This document shows positions 44,987 through 56,935 of a stretch of DNA of 64,000 nt, one piece after another (within the stretch, counting starts at the first letter, position 1; the number at the start of each line of letters is the position of its first letter). The notes beneath the pieces were generated by a model, which searched no databases, had not been told where the DNA came from, and saw only the letters and a list, made by a program, of their open reading frames with translations. A program made the translations under genes and the position numbers. Source of the stretch: Cryphonectria parasitica EP155 (taxonomy: Eukaryota > Ascomycota > Sordariomycetes > Diaporthales > Cryphonectriaceae). Location of the stretch: the NCBI RefSeq assembly GCF_011745365.1, contig NW_024468912.1, positions 620,001 to 684,000 of the forward strand, written 5' to 3'.

Positions 44987-46523
44987 ATGGCCACCTTGCG
45001 CCGCATAAAATGGCAAACAAGACCCTCTAGCAAACCCCCAACACGCTCTCAATGGCGCCAACCCTTCAGTAACTACTCGTCATCATCGTCCTCCCTCCCA
45101 GAAACAACGACGGCGCCAGCAGCAACGGCAGCACCATGGCATGCCCAAACAGCCCACGCCTCTTCGAAGGTGCAAGTCTACACCTCGCGCACCCACGATC
45201 CTTACCTCAACCTCTCAGCTGAGCACTTCCTCCTCCAGACCTCGCACCCTGATTCCACGGTGCTATTTCTCTACGCCAATGACCCGTGTGTGGTGATTGG
45301 TCGGAATCAGAACCCCTGGCTGGAGCTCAATTTGGGCCTACTGCGCTCCTATCGGGCTGCTGTTGGTGGTGCCACGGACCTGATAAAAGCAGGAGGAGGC
45401 GCAGGAGGAGGGAGAGGCGATGAGGGTCATCGTGAAGATGTGGCTGGTAGTGGGGCGACGACGACGAATGTGGCACTGGTGAGACGCCGTTCCGGCGGCG
45501 GCGCGGTATTCCACGACCGTGGAAACGTCAACTACAGCGTCATCTGCCCACCAGCCCAGTTCGACCGCGACAAACACGCCGAGATGGTAGTCCGCGCCCT
45601 GCACCGGCTGGGCGTGCCCACGGCCAAGGTCAACGCGCGGCACGACATCGTCATAGACGGTGGCGACGATGGCGGTGCGGCAGAGACCTTCAAGATCTCT
45701 GGGTCGGCGTACAAGCTCACCCGGCTGAGATCCCTGCACCACGGGACATGCCTCCTGTCGTCGCCGAACCTGCGCGACATCGGCAGGCTGCTGAGATCGC
45801 CGGCCGAAGGGTACATGAAGGCCAGAGGGGTGGAGAGCGTGCGCAGTCGGATCCGCAATGTCGGGATTGGGAGTGAGGAGTTTGTGGAGGCTGTGATGGG
45901 GGAGTTCAGGGCCATGTATGGACCGCCGGACCTGCAAACTGTGATGGGCGAGGGAAAGGATGTGCCTGATTTTGCGGATGAGAAGATCCGGAAGGGTTAT
46001 GAGGAACTTACGGTGAGATGGTTACCCAGTCTCTCTCCTTTCATTTTCTGGCTGTGCATGATGTCTTTGACTGTGTCGACTTGACTGATTACTGACGTGT
46101 GATTATGATGATGATGGCGGTCATGTCGAACAGTCTCGAGAGTGGATCTACAACCAGACACCCCTCTTCACCTTCTCAACCCATCCTTCCGAGGAAGACC
46201 CTCGAGAGCGCCCACCCTTCCCACCAAGCGTGCCGAGCGATGTGAGTAAAAATAAGCTTTTGAAGCTGACCCTTTGTCCTCTCTCTATGTCTCGCCCACA
46301 CGACCTGCTCACATGTCACACAAAGTTTCGCGCAACCATCACGGCGAGACATGGTCAGGTTCAGCACGCCGAAATCTCGGGGTTCGACGGGAAATTACTC
46401 GAGGGCCAGAACCTCGACACCATCGCCGACTGGCGGCAGGTCTTGCAGCTGGGGGCCAAAGCCACGTCCGAGTCTGTTGGCAGTTGGTTTAATCATCTCT
46501 TCGGCATCAGCATTCAGAAATAG
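44987..46523 (+). CDS. Lipoate-protein ligase / lipoyltransferase (mitochondrial)
   Basis: Exons 44987-46012, 46134-46241 and 46326-46523 give 443 residues. The Arg/Ser/Thr-rich N-terminus (MATLRRIKWQTRPSS...) is a likely mitochondrial presequence. The BPL_LplA_LipB catalytic domain shows NLSAEHFLL, CVVIGRNQNPW, the lipoyl-binding signature RRRSGGGAVFHDRGNVNYSVI and FKISGSAYKLTR with the expected catalytic Lys. A C-terminal accessory domain follows (WIYNQTPLFTF, ARHGQVQHAEISGF, LQLGAKATSESVGSWF). It should attach lipoate or transfer lipoyl groups to E2 subunits and GcvH, like yeast Aim22/Lip3-type proteins. A Gly/Glu-rich insertion at about residues 136-155 (GGGAGGGRGDEGHRED) interrupts the domain before the signature and is unusual. 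It is convergent with the Vps11 gene, 144 bp apart. Confidence 0.92.
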
Positions 46524-46667
46524 ACGGGAGCAATCCTGCAAAGAAGTTCGGTCAAGGCACGTGGTCCTTGTCTCGCCAATATCTTCATTAGACAGATAAA
46601 AGAACACAATTCATAATACCCAATCGGCACAAGCGGAGGCAACTCCTTGAGGCTTGCGAAATACTCA

Positions 46668-49600
46668 TCATTCCATATTCTGCGGGACGCCCATGACACC
46701 TCTACCATACCACTCGGCGACCGTCGCAAACCGATCGTCGCTCCTCTCCAGCTCATCCTTGAACAATTCGTGACGATCCGCATTCTCCTCTTGACCCCTC
46801 TTGATGGCCCTGATAGTCTGGTTGTTCTGCGCGCAGAGCGGACACTCGCCGTCCACACCGTCTCCGCCTCGCAGGCACCGCTGATGAAAGCTGTGCTTGC
46901 ACAGGAAGTGCACAGCCGGCAGGTCCAGCATCTGTGTGCAAACCAGACACCGTGTACCCTGAAATACAGTGGGGTTTGAGCCCAGACTTGCGATCTCGGC
47001 TCGCCGCTGTTCGGTTTCTGACCGGAACCCGGCGACACGGTTCCGTTTCGAGGCGATCTCTTTTCGTTCGTTCTCCACCGTTTTGTGCAGATACGGCTTG
47101 ATCATCCCCATGGTCGCGACCGTGTTCTTGGAGAGCAGCTGGACCACCTGCAGCGGTGCCATCAGGCCATCTTTGTCAATCTTGTCGAGAACAGAGGCCA
47201 GCTCGTCAAGACCTGCCTCGTCCAGCACACGCGTGTCCGATGTAAGATATGCTAGAGCAGCCGGATACAGCGATGGCTCTCGAGCACCATACTTGCGCAA
47301 TGCCTTCATGGCCCCACGGGTATCTTTGGCCGAGGTGTAGGAGCGGAAGATATCAGACAGCAGACCGGCCTGCTCTTTGACAAGGGTGGTCCCGTCATGG
47401 TAATCAGACAGGTGGGAGAGTAGGAGGACATTGGAGTTTTCTATCGGCGCCCCTCGGCCCTCGATGAGCTTCTTGGCCTTCTGCTCCCACTCCTCCCGGC
47501 CAGTTTCGCTTTTCGTGTCTGTGAATTTGTGCAGGTACATTTCAAACAGGGTTGTGTAAAGGTCGGTCTTGTCGGCATCCGAGATGCTGTCCTCTTGCAG
47601 ACACGCTTCGAGGAAGACGATGAACTCGTCAGGATGATCTATAAACGATGAAAACGCCGTCCGTGGCGGTGGAGGCGTGTATTTGGGTGGAGGCGCGTCA
47701 TCGGTGTCAATGAGGACTGAACCTTCGCTGACAGTTGCCGGCAGGTTCCCTTGCGTGGGAGGTGAAGCAACGGCCGAGTTGTTCATGTAGGGAAGGGGGA
47801 GAAGATTGGAGAGATTCTGGACAGCGCTTGCTGCGCCGGCGGCAAAGCCCCCACCGACCGAAGAGGGAGTGACTGAATCGTTGGTAGCGATGCGGCGTAT
47901 CCTGGGCCGATAGTTGCCGGTGTAATAGTCGATGAACATTTGGGCCGCATCCTTGGGACAGTTCTCAATGAGAACTCTGGCATATTTCATGAGACATGGG
48001 TAGGCCTGGCCGATCGCAGTCAGTCATGTAGTCTCCATGGACACGTCAAGTTTGGGGGGGGGGGGGGGAGGGAGGGCGTGGATGTCTCACCTCCTGGGGA
48101 TCAAGACGCCATATGAAGTTGAGCGCCTCGTCGTAACTCCTCAGGTCCTCGATGAGGATGTCGACCACCAGGTCGTTCTCACCATGCTTCTTGGCGAGGT
48201 ATGCTGCCTGCTCGAAGTAGCCTCCCTGCCTGCACATCGAGATAGCCGTGTCCAGATCGAACTTGAGATCTCCAGGCTGCTTGATGAACTTCTCCAGCTT
48301 GTCGATATCCTTCAGCTTGGCATAGCAGTTCAACAGCAAGGTCGTATGATCCGACGTGGCCTTTTCATGCTCGTGCAACTGTTCAAGGTAGTCGATGAGA
48401 TTGTGTATTCTCTGCGTGTCAAGAAACTTTCGTATTACTTGTGATGGTTCTGTGTTGTCGATTGCTTTGATGTATTGGACCATAGCCTGGTCGTATTCTC
48501 CTTTCTGATACAGGTGGTCGCCGTACCTCCGGAAGATGGCGTTCTGCTGTTGTGCATCCAGGCCGGCTGTCTGTGCAAGTGAGATCGCGAACGGGTAGAG
48601 GTTCCTCTGGTACAGCATGTCCAGTCTCTGCTGAAGCGTCTTCTCGTGGTACCTGTGTATCTTGCCATCCTGCGTCAAGGTGTATAAATCACTCCACAGC
48701 TCAAAGACGGCCACGACCTTGGAGATGAGGGTCTCGGTGTGCGCCACCACCTTGAGGTCGGGCTCGAGCAACAGGAATGACGATGCATTAAAGATGGCAT
48801 CTGCAGCACTGCCTCCGAAACGCCGCCGTATCATGTCAGGATCCTGCGACCGTGCCGACGCCGGCGGCGAGACGATGGAAACATAGTTGTTATACACAGA
48901 AACCAGCTCCTTGGGGGCCTCGTATGCGCGCGGCGGGCCCCGACCCTCCAGTGTGTAGTAGTAGATGGCATCATCCCTGGCAACAACAATATCTCCTGTG
49001 GACCCGTCGACCGTCATGCACCCAACACCACAGCCTTGGTCCTCGACTGTTTTTGGCGGCTGGCCTTGGCCCTTGCCCAGTATAGTCAACTTGAGTATCC
49101 TAGACACGGTCGAGACAAAGAGGGTCGTGAGTTTCTCGTCCACCCGCAGCTCCACACCAGTGATGGGTTCCTCTGACTCGTAGACGATCCTCTGCTTCGC
49201 GCCACGGTCGTTGATCAGGTCGCCCCTGATGACAGTGACAGCGCCATTGGCGAAGCCAACAGCGATCTGTGACAGGTCCTCTGAGGCCGCGAAGGCGGAG
49301 ATGGGGAATTGCTTCCTCGCGTTGTGGATGGTCACGGTACTGAGGCAGGTCGGGATTCCTGTCTTCTTGACCGGCTTGTCCAGGGCCCAGACCTTGAGCA
49401 CAGGCTCGCTGCTCAGGTCCTCGGCGACAGTGACCAGCAGGCTCGTTCCTTCGACCTGGCGCATGTGTGATATCCGGACGTCCTCGTGCGCCTGGAAGCT
49501 ACGCATGATCTTCCAGCTCGGGCCCACGATGCGCACATATCCGTCAGTGCTGCCGAGGAAGAGGCTGTCGGAGCCGGAACAGACGCTGGCAATCTCGTTG

Positions 49601-49713
49601 CCCTCGAAGAAGGAGCGTGTCTCGGCATCGTCGGGCAGTTTGACCTGGCTGACGTCGAAGAAATCGAAGGATTTCCACTGTGAGGATCCGGCAGGCTGGT
49701 TAGAATGCGCCAT
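46668..49713 (-). CDS. VPS11: Vacuolar protein sorting protein Vps11 (Pep5), CORVET/HOPS core subunit
   Basis: Exons (minus) 49713-48091 and 48005-46668 give 986 residues, the usual fungal length. The start at 49713 (MAHSNQPAGSSQWKSFDFFDVSQV) matches the family start better than an upstream ATG at 49752. The N-terminal half is a beta-propeller (FLGSTDGYVRIVG, VGFANGAVTVIRGDL). The clathrin-repeat alpha-solenoid follows from ~380 (LAQTAGLDAQQQNAIFRRYGDHLYQKGEYDQAMVQYIKAI). A RING-H2 finger sits near the C-terminus (C-x2-C ... HFLCKHSFHQRC ... CPLC). The protein is part of the tethering complexes at endosome and vacuole and may act as an E3 ligase. The single intron contains a poly-G/C run of about 18 bases. 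Confidence 0.95.
48054..48070. repeat. Poly-G homopolymer in the Vps11 intron
   Basis: An uninterrupted run of G on the plus strand (C on the coding strand) lies between the donor and acceptor of the Vps11 intron, followed by more G-rich sequence. Its length is likely unstable. Confidence 0.85.
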
Positions 49714-50613
49714 GAAGTGGCAGCAGGTCCTGTAGAAGGGAGGAGCATACATACAGAAAGAGCCATTGTCAACAAGCCTTCTCAGTCAGTTAGCGAGACA
49801 GCCCTAGACTTTCAAGTCACATTATCCGAGGGATAGAGGGTGTCAATGGGGGGGGTGCACATTCAAATCGAGACGTTGCAATGACGAAGCGCAGTGGGAC
49901 GGCAACGCACTGTTGACTTGACTACGTACAAGCTCGCGCCGCAGTGGCTGAACAGGGGCCCTCAAAGCGGTGGGGCTTATCTGTGATACAGTAGAGCCCT
50001 AACCCTGAACTGTGTACGCTTGCTCTGCAATGTACAGACTTCCCTTCTGCTGCAACTACTTTAACAATATTATGGGCTTGGGCTCTACTGGGAAGCTGTA
50101 CTACAGGTGGAAAGAAGCAAGGAGAGAAGCCCAAATCTATCTACTATAAAGAAGGAACACTCGAGCCAGCGACTCGGTAGCTCCCGAACATGTTGTCGCC
50201 AACACCATTCGTGTTAAACTTATTTGGAAGCTGAATAGAAGTATCTCGCCTTTCATTTCTTTCTTTCTTTCCTTCTCTTTCTCTCCTTCTTATCCGCAAG
50301 TGTGTCGCTGGGCCTGTATGGCATTTCTCATGGGCTCTATGGACAAATTTACTAGTTCTCCTCAAATGCAATATCATCCGATGACTCTACCATGTGTGAC
50401 GAGCCCGTCAGGTTTGGGTACATCCAAGCCTTAGACCCATGGCAGGTGCCTCATCGATGTTTGGAGCAGCAACATGCAATATGACGACTGGATGGCAATG
50501 CGTTAACGCACAGGGTGGCTAGCTGCAGAAGCGTCTTACCCTTGGACAACCACCTGCAGCTGACGGCCATCCTTGGTCTCACTTTTTTCCTCTCTCAATA
50601 TCCATATAAGTTT
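49714..50613. other. Divergent intergenic region upstream of Vps11 and a CorA-like gene
   Basis: No gene is supported in 900 bp; a CT-rich stretch is at 50250-50295. Confidence 0.5.
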
Positions 50614-52478
50614 CGAATGCGGCGGCCTGCGATTCCTGCACCAACGGAGCCAGCACTATCGCCAACGATGCTTGAAGCCATTTTCGAGGCGCCACTTCTG
50701 CGGAGCCTGCAAGGAGGCCAGACCGGCCATTTCGCTCACCTCGAAACCTGGAAATATGTTGACGTGCGTCCAGTACAGCCTTCCTTCGCCGCTTTATCTG
50801 TTTTAGGTAATACCAAGCTGACTTGAGGGCGTGCGCATCAGGACTCGGGTAATGCTACCTATACAACTACAGTCCATCCTATGAAGGCATCAGAAGTCGA
50901 AGACTGGGCATGGAGGAGAGGTAACTTCTCTGACATCAGCAAACAACATGCTGCCGAAAAGAACAAGCGCGTTGAAGGCGGCATCAGGCTGCTTTTTGTA
51001 CAGCCCATGGGGAGGTTTGCACGAGCCGTCCCATCAGAATTAACCTCTGCCAAGGTATTGGAGGCACTTCGACTCCCACCATACACGTTCACGACGTTTC
51101 AGCAGCCGTCGGGGCTATACTCGTGCAGCAGGTATCCCGAAGGCAGCACGCCTGACAGCTGCACGAGGCTGCGTGCGTTCATTCTGTCGAGGGCTTATTC
51201 ACGTGCCTGGGCTAAATTCTTCTCACCATCACAGACTTGACGTTCCGGACCCCTGAGAAATGGGACTGCTCCATCGGCGGGCTCGCTGTCAGCCACGACT
51301 TCGAGACTGGCATAACAACTGCCCTCAGTCTCGGCTTCGCGTTCGACATCAACATCTTTGATACGCCAGCCAACAGGCCTCCCGCGCTTGACGCCTTCGT
51401 CAACCAGCTTCAGGCTTCCCAGCATCTGCTTTGCCATCCTTTCCTGCTGCCCTGTTTGGCCCTGGCGACACACGTCCAGCGCGTGCGGTCTTACGTCATG
51501 GGCTTCCTTAGCAGCCAAGTAGTTGAAATCGAGGCCTGCATCGGGGTTACGAAAGCCGGGCGGTCGCAGAAGCTCTACCTTGACCGCCGCACGGTTGGGT
51601 CGAAACTCTTTGTCGACGGCCAGATGCACAGGGAACGAGCAAAGAGCTTAATGACAGCGCTCAACGATGTCTCCACATGGATTATCTTCACCAAACGTTC
51701 GCCGCAGTGGGACATTGGGTGTGTTAACTTCCTACTCACGCTACTGGAGAAGAGCAAAAAGTTGCAAAACTGCCACGGGGTGAACGGGGCCCTGTTTCAG
51801 GAGCCTCTGGAGTACCTGAAGGCTTTCAGTGAGACCTGCCTGGAAGTCACAGAGACCTCTGAAGCACGAATGCACCTGCAGCTTAATATTGTGAGTGCTC
51901 TCCAAACTGTCTAGGGTGGTGGTGGAGGGAAGTGGTTCAGTACAGGTCTCTCATACAATACTAGTTATACACATCTATCGCCCAGGATGACGGCCAGACT
52001 AGCGCTCGTCTGGCCGTTTCCGCAGGAAAGGACAGCACGAGCATGAAGATCATAGCCCTGATTACTGCTGCTTACCTGCCAGGTACATTTGTCGCGGTAG
52101 GCAATCCCTCATTCATCCTTCTGACCAGTCCCCCATCTCACTCGCTATATTCCCGCTTCTTGTATCGTCTACTCACCACTCATGCAGACTCTCTTCAGCA
52201 TGGGCATGTTCAACTGGAAGGCCAATGACGGCAGCGGCAGCAGCAGCTCTTCAATCTCTCCAGATTTCTGGATCTACTGGGCCGTGACGGTGCCCCTGAC
52301 CATCGTCACCCTGGTAGGCTGGGCGATCTGGTGGAAGTTTGAGGAGTACCGCTATGACCGCGACATACAGCAGGCGGCCCGTGACCAAACGCCGTTGCAT
52401 CAAAAAGCAAAGGCCATCGGAGAGGTAAAGTTGCCCTGGTCCAGGTGGGTGCATACTGAGAAGGCTGGCCACAGTTGA
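50614..52478 (+). CDS. CorA-like two-TM membrane protein (accessory type)
   Basis: Exons 50614-50763, 50842-51172, 51235-51890, 51986-52096 and 52188-52478 give about 512 residues; exons 2-5 are well supported by phase and consensus. The start is uncertain: ATG 50614 is used, ATG 50668 is possible, and the frame extends upstream without ATG. The soluble part has PPYTFTTFQQPSGLYSCSRYP and LTFRTPEKWD...GLAVSHDFETGITT. The end is typical for the family: STSMKIIALITAAYLPGTFVATLFSMGMFNW (membrane helix ~399-418) and FWIYWAVTVPLTIVTLVGWAIWW (~443-466). The loop reads SMGMFNW rather than the GMN filter. These proteins are widespread in filamentous ascomycetes with no proven function. It is the second CorA-fold gene in this window; the two are only distantly alike. 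Confidence 0.78.
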
Positions 52479-52714
52479 TGCGAGCCGCTTAGGAGATTTC
52501 GCACGTGATGGTCACTGCTTGATCAAAAGTTGAAATCACAAGATTTATGACTGGTTGGTGGAGAAAAGACATAGCCTCGTCAGCTCGCTGAGCCCTTTTT
52601 CAAATGACATACGCGCAAATGAGGTACTATAGTAGGTGGAAAGCCAATATACCAATCCTAAACAAAGACCCAGCCTGCCCAAGAACTCCTGTGCTATGTA
52701 TGCCAAGCAAACAA

Positions 52715-55700
52715 TCAACGTCTCTTCTCCTGCCATGCCCGCAAAGTCCGTCTGAAATTCTCCCCATCACTATCTTCTTGCATCTTCTCGCTATCCACAC
52801 TGCCCAGGCTCGCCAGGCCACCACTAACGCCCAGATCTACGAGCGGTACCATCGACGGTCGTCCATGCGCGCACTGGAAAGGAAAGGCACACCGGACTAG
52901 GCTGTCCAGCAGCTCAGAGCACTGGTCTGAGGTGAGAGGGTCGTTGAACATGATGGCGCCTGGGTGAAGTGAATGGCAATCGTCAGTCTCTGGTGTGCTT
53001 AGGGCTGAGGAGTGGAGAGACATGGATGGGCGGCTGACTTACTCCTACAAGACCGGGAATTGATCAGCTCCACGAGGCCCTGAGGACACCCGTGAAAAAG
53101 CGATACCCAGACCGGCGCCTCGCCATCATGGTCTTTCCCCGAGACTGGCCTCGGCCTTAGCTGTGGGACAGATCCATCCTCGTCATTCAACTTCCAGGCT
53201 TCCTTCCTAATCAGCTCAGCCAGTAGCCTGGGCTCCGTCCTGCATCTCTCTAGGATGGCAGGGGGTAGGCTTCGCACATTGATTTTGAATTTGCTAGTGG
53301 TAGTCTTCATCTTCTTCTGGCCGGTGCTCGTACGGCTGCTGGGTATAGGACTCTCAATATCGTAGTGGATGCCCCAATACGCAAAGTGATCCTGGAACCG
53401 GTTAAGAAGGTCTTTATCATGGCGAGGAAGCTCAAACTGCACAGGCTTGGGCAGGGCTTCGGTCACGGCTCTCCAGTACTCTTCGTTGTCATCGCCTATG
53501 GCGGGCGTAAAGTAGTTCTGCATGAGCGCTTCTACACGGCAGCGTTCATCTGCGGCGTGTTGGTCGATGAGCACCAGAACTGAGGATATGTCAGGCGGAT
53601 CTAAGCTCGAAGTCTTGTCCCTCTGGATATGCGTGAGTGATACCTTTGCAAGGATGAACTTCTTGTCGACCTGGGCGATGAGCTGCGCCTTTCTCAAGGT
53701 GTCCTTCGATAGACGTCCCAGAAGGCCCATGGCAGCTGTTTCGTGTGGTGTGCCAACATGGAAAGATGCCTGGGCTTGATGACAATGGTGGCCACCTGGC
53801 TTGAGATCAAGTTGAAGCGTTTCTGCTACGTCAGGCAGTTTTGGTATAGGCGCCTCAGCAGACTCAAAAACGGGATTCTTCCATCTGCTGACGAGGTCTC
53901 TGACCCAAGGTGCTGTTTCTCGACTCCCGGGTGCCTCCATGGTTATGTCGAGGCCTGTCCTGGAAGCATGGTCTCTGTATGGTCCTTCATTCTGCGTCAA
54001 GAGTCTTGGTGCCATCTCAAAGCCAGTACGGGAGTTGATGGTGGTGACCAATTTGGTCACCGGATTGACCCATTCAAAGGTCTCATCTGCTGCAGGACGA
54101 TCGACAGCGGGGGGTGGCTTGTCATTTATCTCAGGCTGCAGGGCATCACCCAACTCTGGCTCTGGCGCTCTGTTCACTTTCTTCCGCACCAGCTCGCGAG
54201 GGTCAATGTCATCAAAGGGCTGTCGTGTGAGTCTTCCGCTAACATCGTAGAGTGGGGAACGGGACAGCGGCTCAGGGCTGGAGGGTTTTGACCGGTCGGT
54301 GGAGTTGTGGCATGGCGTGGTGTTCCTACTCGGTTGAGATGGAGTAGTAGAGGCAGACTGCGTGCGTGAGAGGCTAGGGGCTGCTTGTTTGTAGGTCGAC
54401 AGAGGCTGTCCAGATTTGACCTTGGACCATGCGCCGAATGGGGACTCTGACCCTCTATCTGCCGCTTCGAGGCGTGGCACCTTCCGAGCAGGCTTGAGAG
54501 GTGCTGTCACAGTAGGGCATCTGGCAGCCTCTTGTTCTCTTGATGAACCTGTAGCAGTGCTGCTAGGGCGAGGTGAAGCGCTACCAGTTCTCTGACGGCG
54601 TGATGTGGACCTTGTAGACAAGATAACTTTTCTGGGCCGGCAGTGATTTTTCTTGAGAAACTCATAGAACATGGCTCTCAGCAGGTCGGTCACCAGGGCC
54701 AAGTCTGGGCGTCTGTCGTCGAGAAAGTCGTCCACGGCTAGAGCTTCAGACCGCTCCGACGCAGAGGGAGACATCCTCAAGATGAACATGGGCCACTTAT
54801 CAACACCTTTCTGAACCTTGAGATCCCTGGTTGTGAAATTCTCTCTACCCTTCTTTTTCGAGCCTTCCTCGGAGTCACTGTCTTCGACAGCACCAAAACT
54901 GGAGTCGGCAAAGACCCTGTTCACCTCTTCGTATAGGATGTTGCACCGGCTCTCATTTGACAGTGGTTCGATACCGAGGCTGATGAACTGCATGCGCTTA
55001 GTTGCCACTGGCTGGAGGCACACGTAGCAGGTGATGTCCAGCTTTGGGGCAGAGGCCCCGATGGCAACCCAATCTCCTGCATCTGGGCTATCCCACAGAG
55101 ATGCCTGGTGAAGAAGCCGGCAGCTGTCACTGGCCCATTGGTCGGGATTAGAGCCAGTGCTAAGGTTGAGTCTCTGACGGCCAGAAGCCTCACGGACTGA
55201 GAGGGACACTGCGCCGGGCCAGGCGATCAGGAGGCCTATTACGTCCAGTAGGAGGCGCTCCCAATCCCTGCTGAAGAAAGTCGACTTTTCGGCCAGCATA
55301 GCACGATGTTTGACGCGAACGGGCATAGATCCGAACAAATCTCTCACAACAACCCTCGTGCCGTGGGGAAAGGTAACAAGCCTCTGCTCGGGGAGGCACG
55401 GCATATGTCTCGTCAGAATCTTGGAATTGTGGATGGCCATGGAGTTATGAGAGTGAAAATCTCCATGGTGAGAAGTGATGGAAAGGAGCGACAGTGAGGC
55501 CACGGAGGCCAGGAACACGCCATGTCTCCCATGTATATTTGAGCATGGTGGGAACTTGGAAGTGTCTTTTTATATGTATGACATCGTCAGTCACGGCATG
55601 GTGATAGAGCGTGGCAGAGATTGGGTAAGCGATGGTGCACACGGCACATACAATGTATCTGACCCAGGCCCCCTGTTTCCTGGAACTCAGATGGGGGAAT

Positions 55701-55883
55701 GCCAGTGCCGTTGTCCTCGACAGAACAGTTACCCCTCGTATAATCGATGGTTACGTTAATCCTAGTGGCCTCGGCATCGAGCGAGTTCTTGATGAGGCCG
55801 GTAACGACACCGTTGAGCGAGGCGATGACGACGGAGGACCTGATCTGCGCCACGACATCCCCTGGGAGCGGCTTGATGGACAT
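52715..55883 (-). CDS. MLH3: DNA mismatch repair protein Mlh3 (MutL family)
   Basis: Exons (minus) 55883-55652, 55565-53043 and 52959-52715 give 999 residues. The GHKL ATPase N-terminus reads VVAQIRSSVVIASLNGVVTGLIKNSLDA, VEDNGTGIPPSEF and, across intron 1, GGLGQIHYTSKF...HGRHGVFLAS. A Ser/Thr/Pro-rich linker occupies ~300-500. The C-terminal endonuclease domain has the metal motif DQHAADERCRVE (DQHA-x2-E-x4-E) at ~745-756, and the last exon ends with FPFQCAHGRPSMVPL. The protein should pair with Mlh1 to nick DNA in mismatch repair and in meiotic crossover resolution. Oddity: residue 29, the ATP-hydrolysing Glu in most MutL proteins, is Gly (GGC codon), while Asn33 and the DxGxG and GxG motifs are kept. 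Confidence 0.93.
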
Positions 55884-56935
55884 GTCGAGATGGACATTTC
55901 TGGGTGAGGCTGCCAGCGAAGTGGTCTCGTGTGAGGCTTGGTGTGGGGAATTGTGGTGCAGGTTCGAGTTGAAGTTGTCATGAGTGAGCATAAACACCAC
56001 TATAGCACTGGAGCACTATGGTTTAGTAGATACATCGCTATGGCATGCATACTACCTACCGTGGTGCTGTAGCCGGTGCCGTAGCAAGTGCCAGGGGCAG
56101 CGGATACTCCCAAGTCGTTGAGTGCGGTGTAACTGCAGTGGGTGGTGGCTTCTCGCTGTTCTCCAGTGCAGACACTGCTTAAACAGCCCCTGGCATGACG
56201 TCACGTGTCCCACAGTGGCTGCGTTGGTCCAGGTGGGTACTTGGCCCTTCTGCAAATGGCACCTGGCTAGCTCGCTACAGGAGGATGCAGTAGCCATCCA
56301 GGCAGGCGGCTAGCCAGGGGAGCAGTTGCCTTGCTGCCTCGCCCTGCCTTGGGGGTCTTGGGTAGCTAGGTCTGACCTGATTGGCCTGGCTGTGGTTGCG
56401 GTACTGTGATTGGCCTTAAGAGATGGGCAGGGCAGTGCATGGACAGGGGCTGGGCTGGCCTCAGGCTAGGGCCTCTGGGTTAAGGCTAAGACACTGCTTG
56501 CAGTGGACGGATCGGGGGTGGGGAGGCCTATCGTCCCGAATTCAGATCCTAAGAAGACTAAAGACTCCATTTCCAACCTTCTCTTTCCTCCGCCCCCCCC
56601 CCCCTCTCTCCTCGTTCTATCCTTTCCTTAATTTCCGACTCACACTCTACTCCATAACTCTGCTCTCTGATCAAGGTGACTAAAGCGTGATCAAATCGTC
56701 ACGGTCACATCATATCACATCACATCGCTGTCTGTTTCTTCGGGTCTTTTCTCAACGAAGCCACCCCTTCAGCCTTCCTCATTTTCCCTCCTCCTCGTCC
56801 TCGTACTCGACCTCCTTGTCCACCTCGATTACGATCACTACCGCCTTCCTCTCTCCTGCCGACTGTCACTACCGCCGCCTGCGCTGCCCTGCTCTCCATC
56901 CTTGCAGGCTGCACCCTTTGGATCACAGAATCACG
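55884..56935. other. Divergent promoter region (1.05 kb)
   Basis: The part at 56050-56530 is GC-rich with short repeated GGCTAGC/CTGGCT-type words. The part at 56570-56930 is strongly pyrimidine-rich, a long CT-rich leader for the next gene. No coding frame is supported. Confidence 0.5.
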
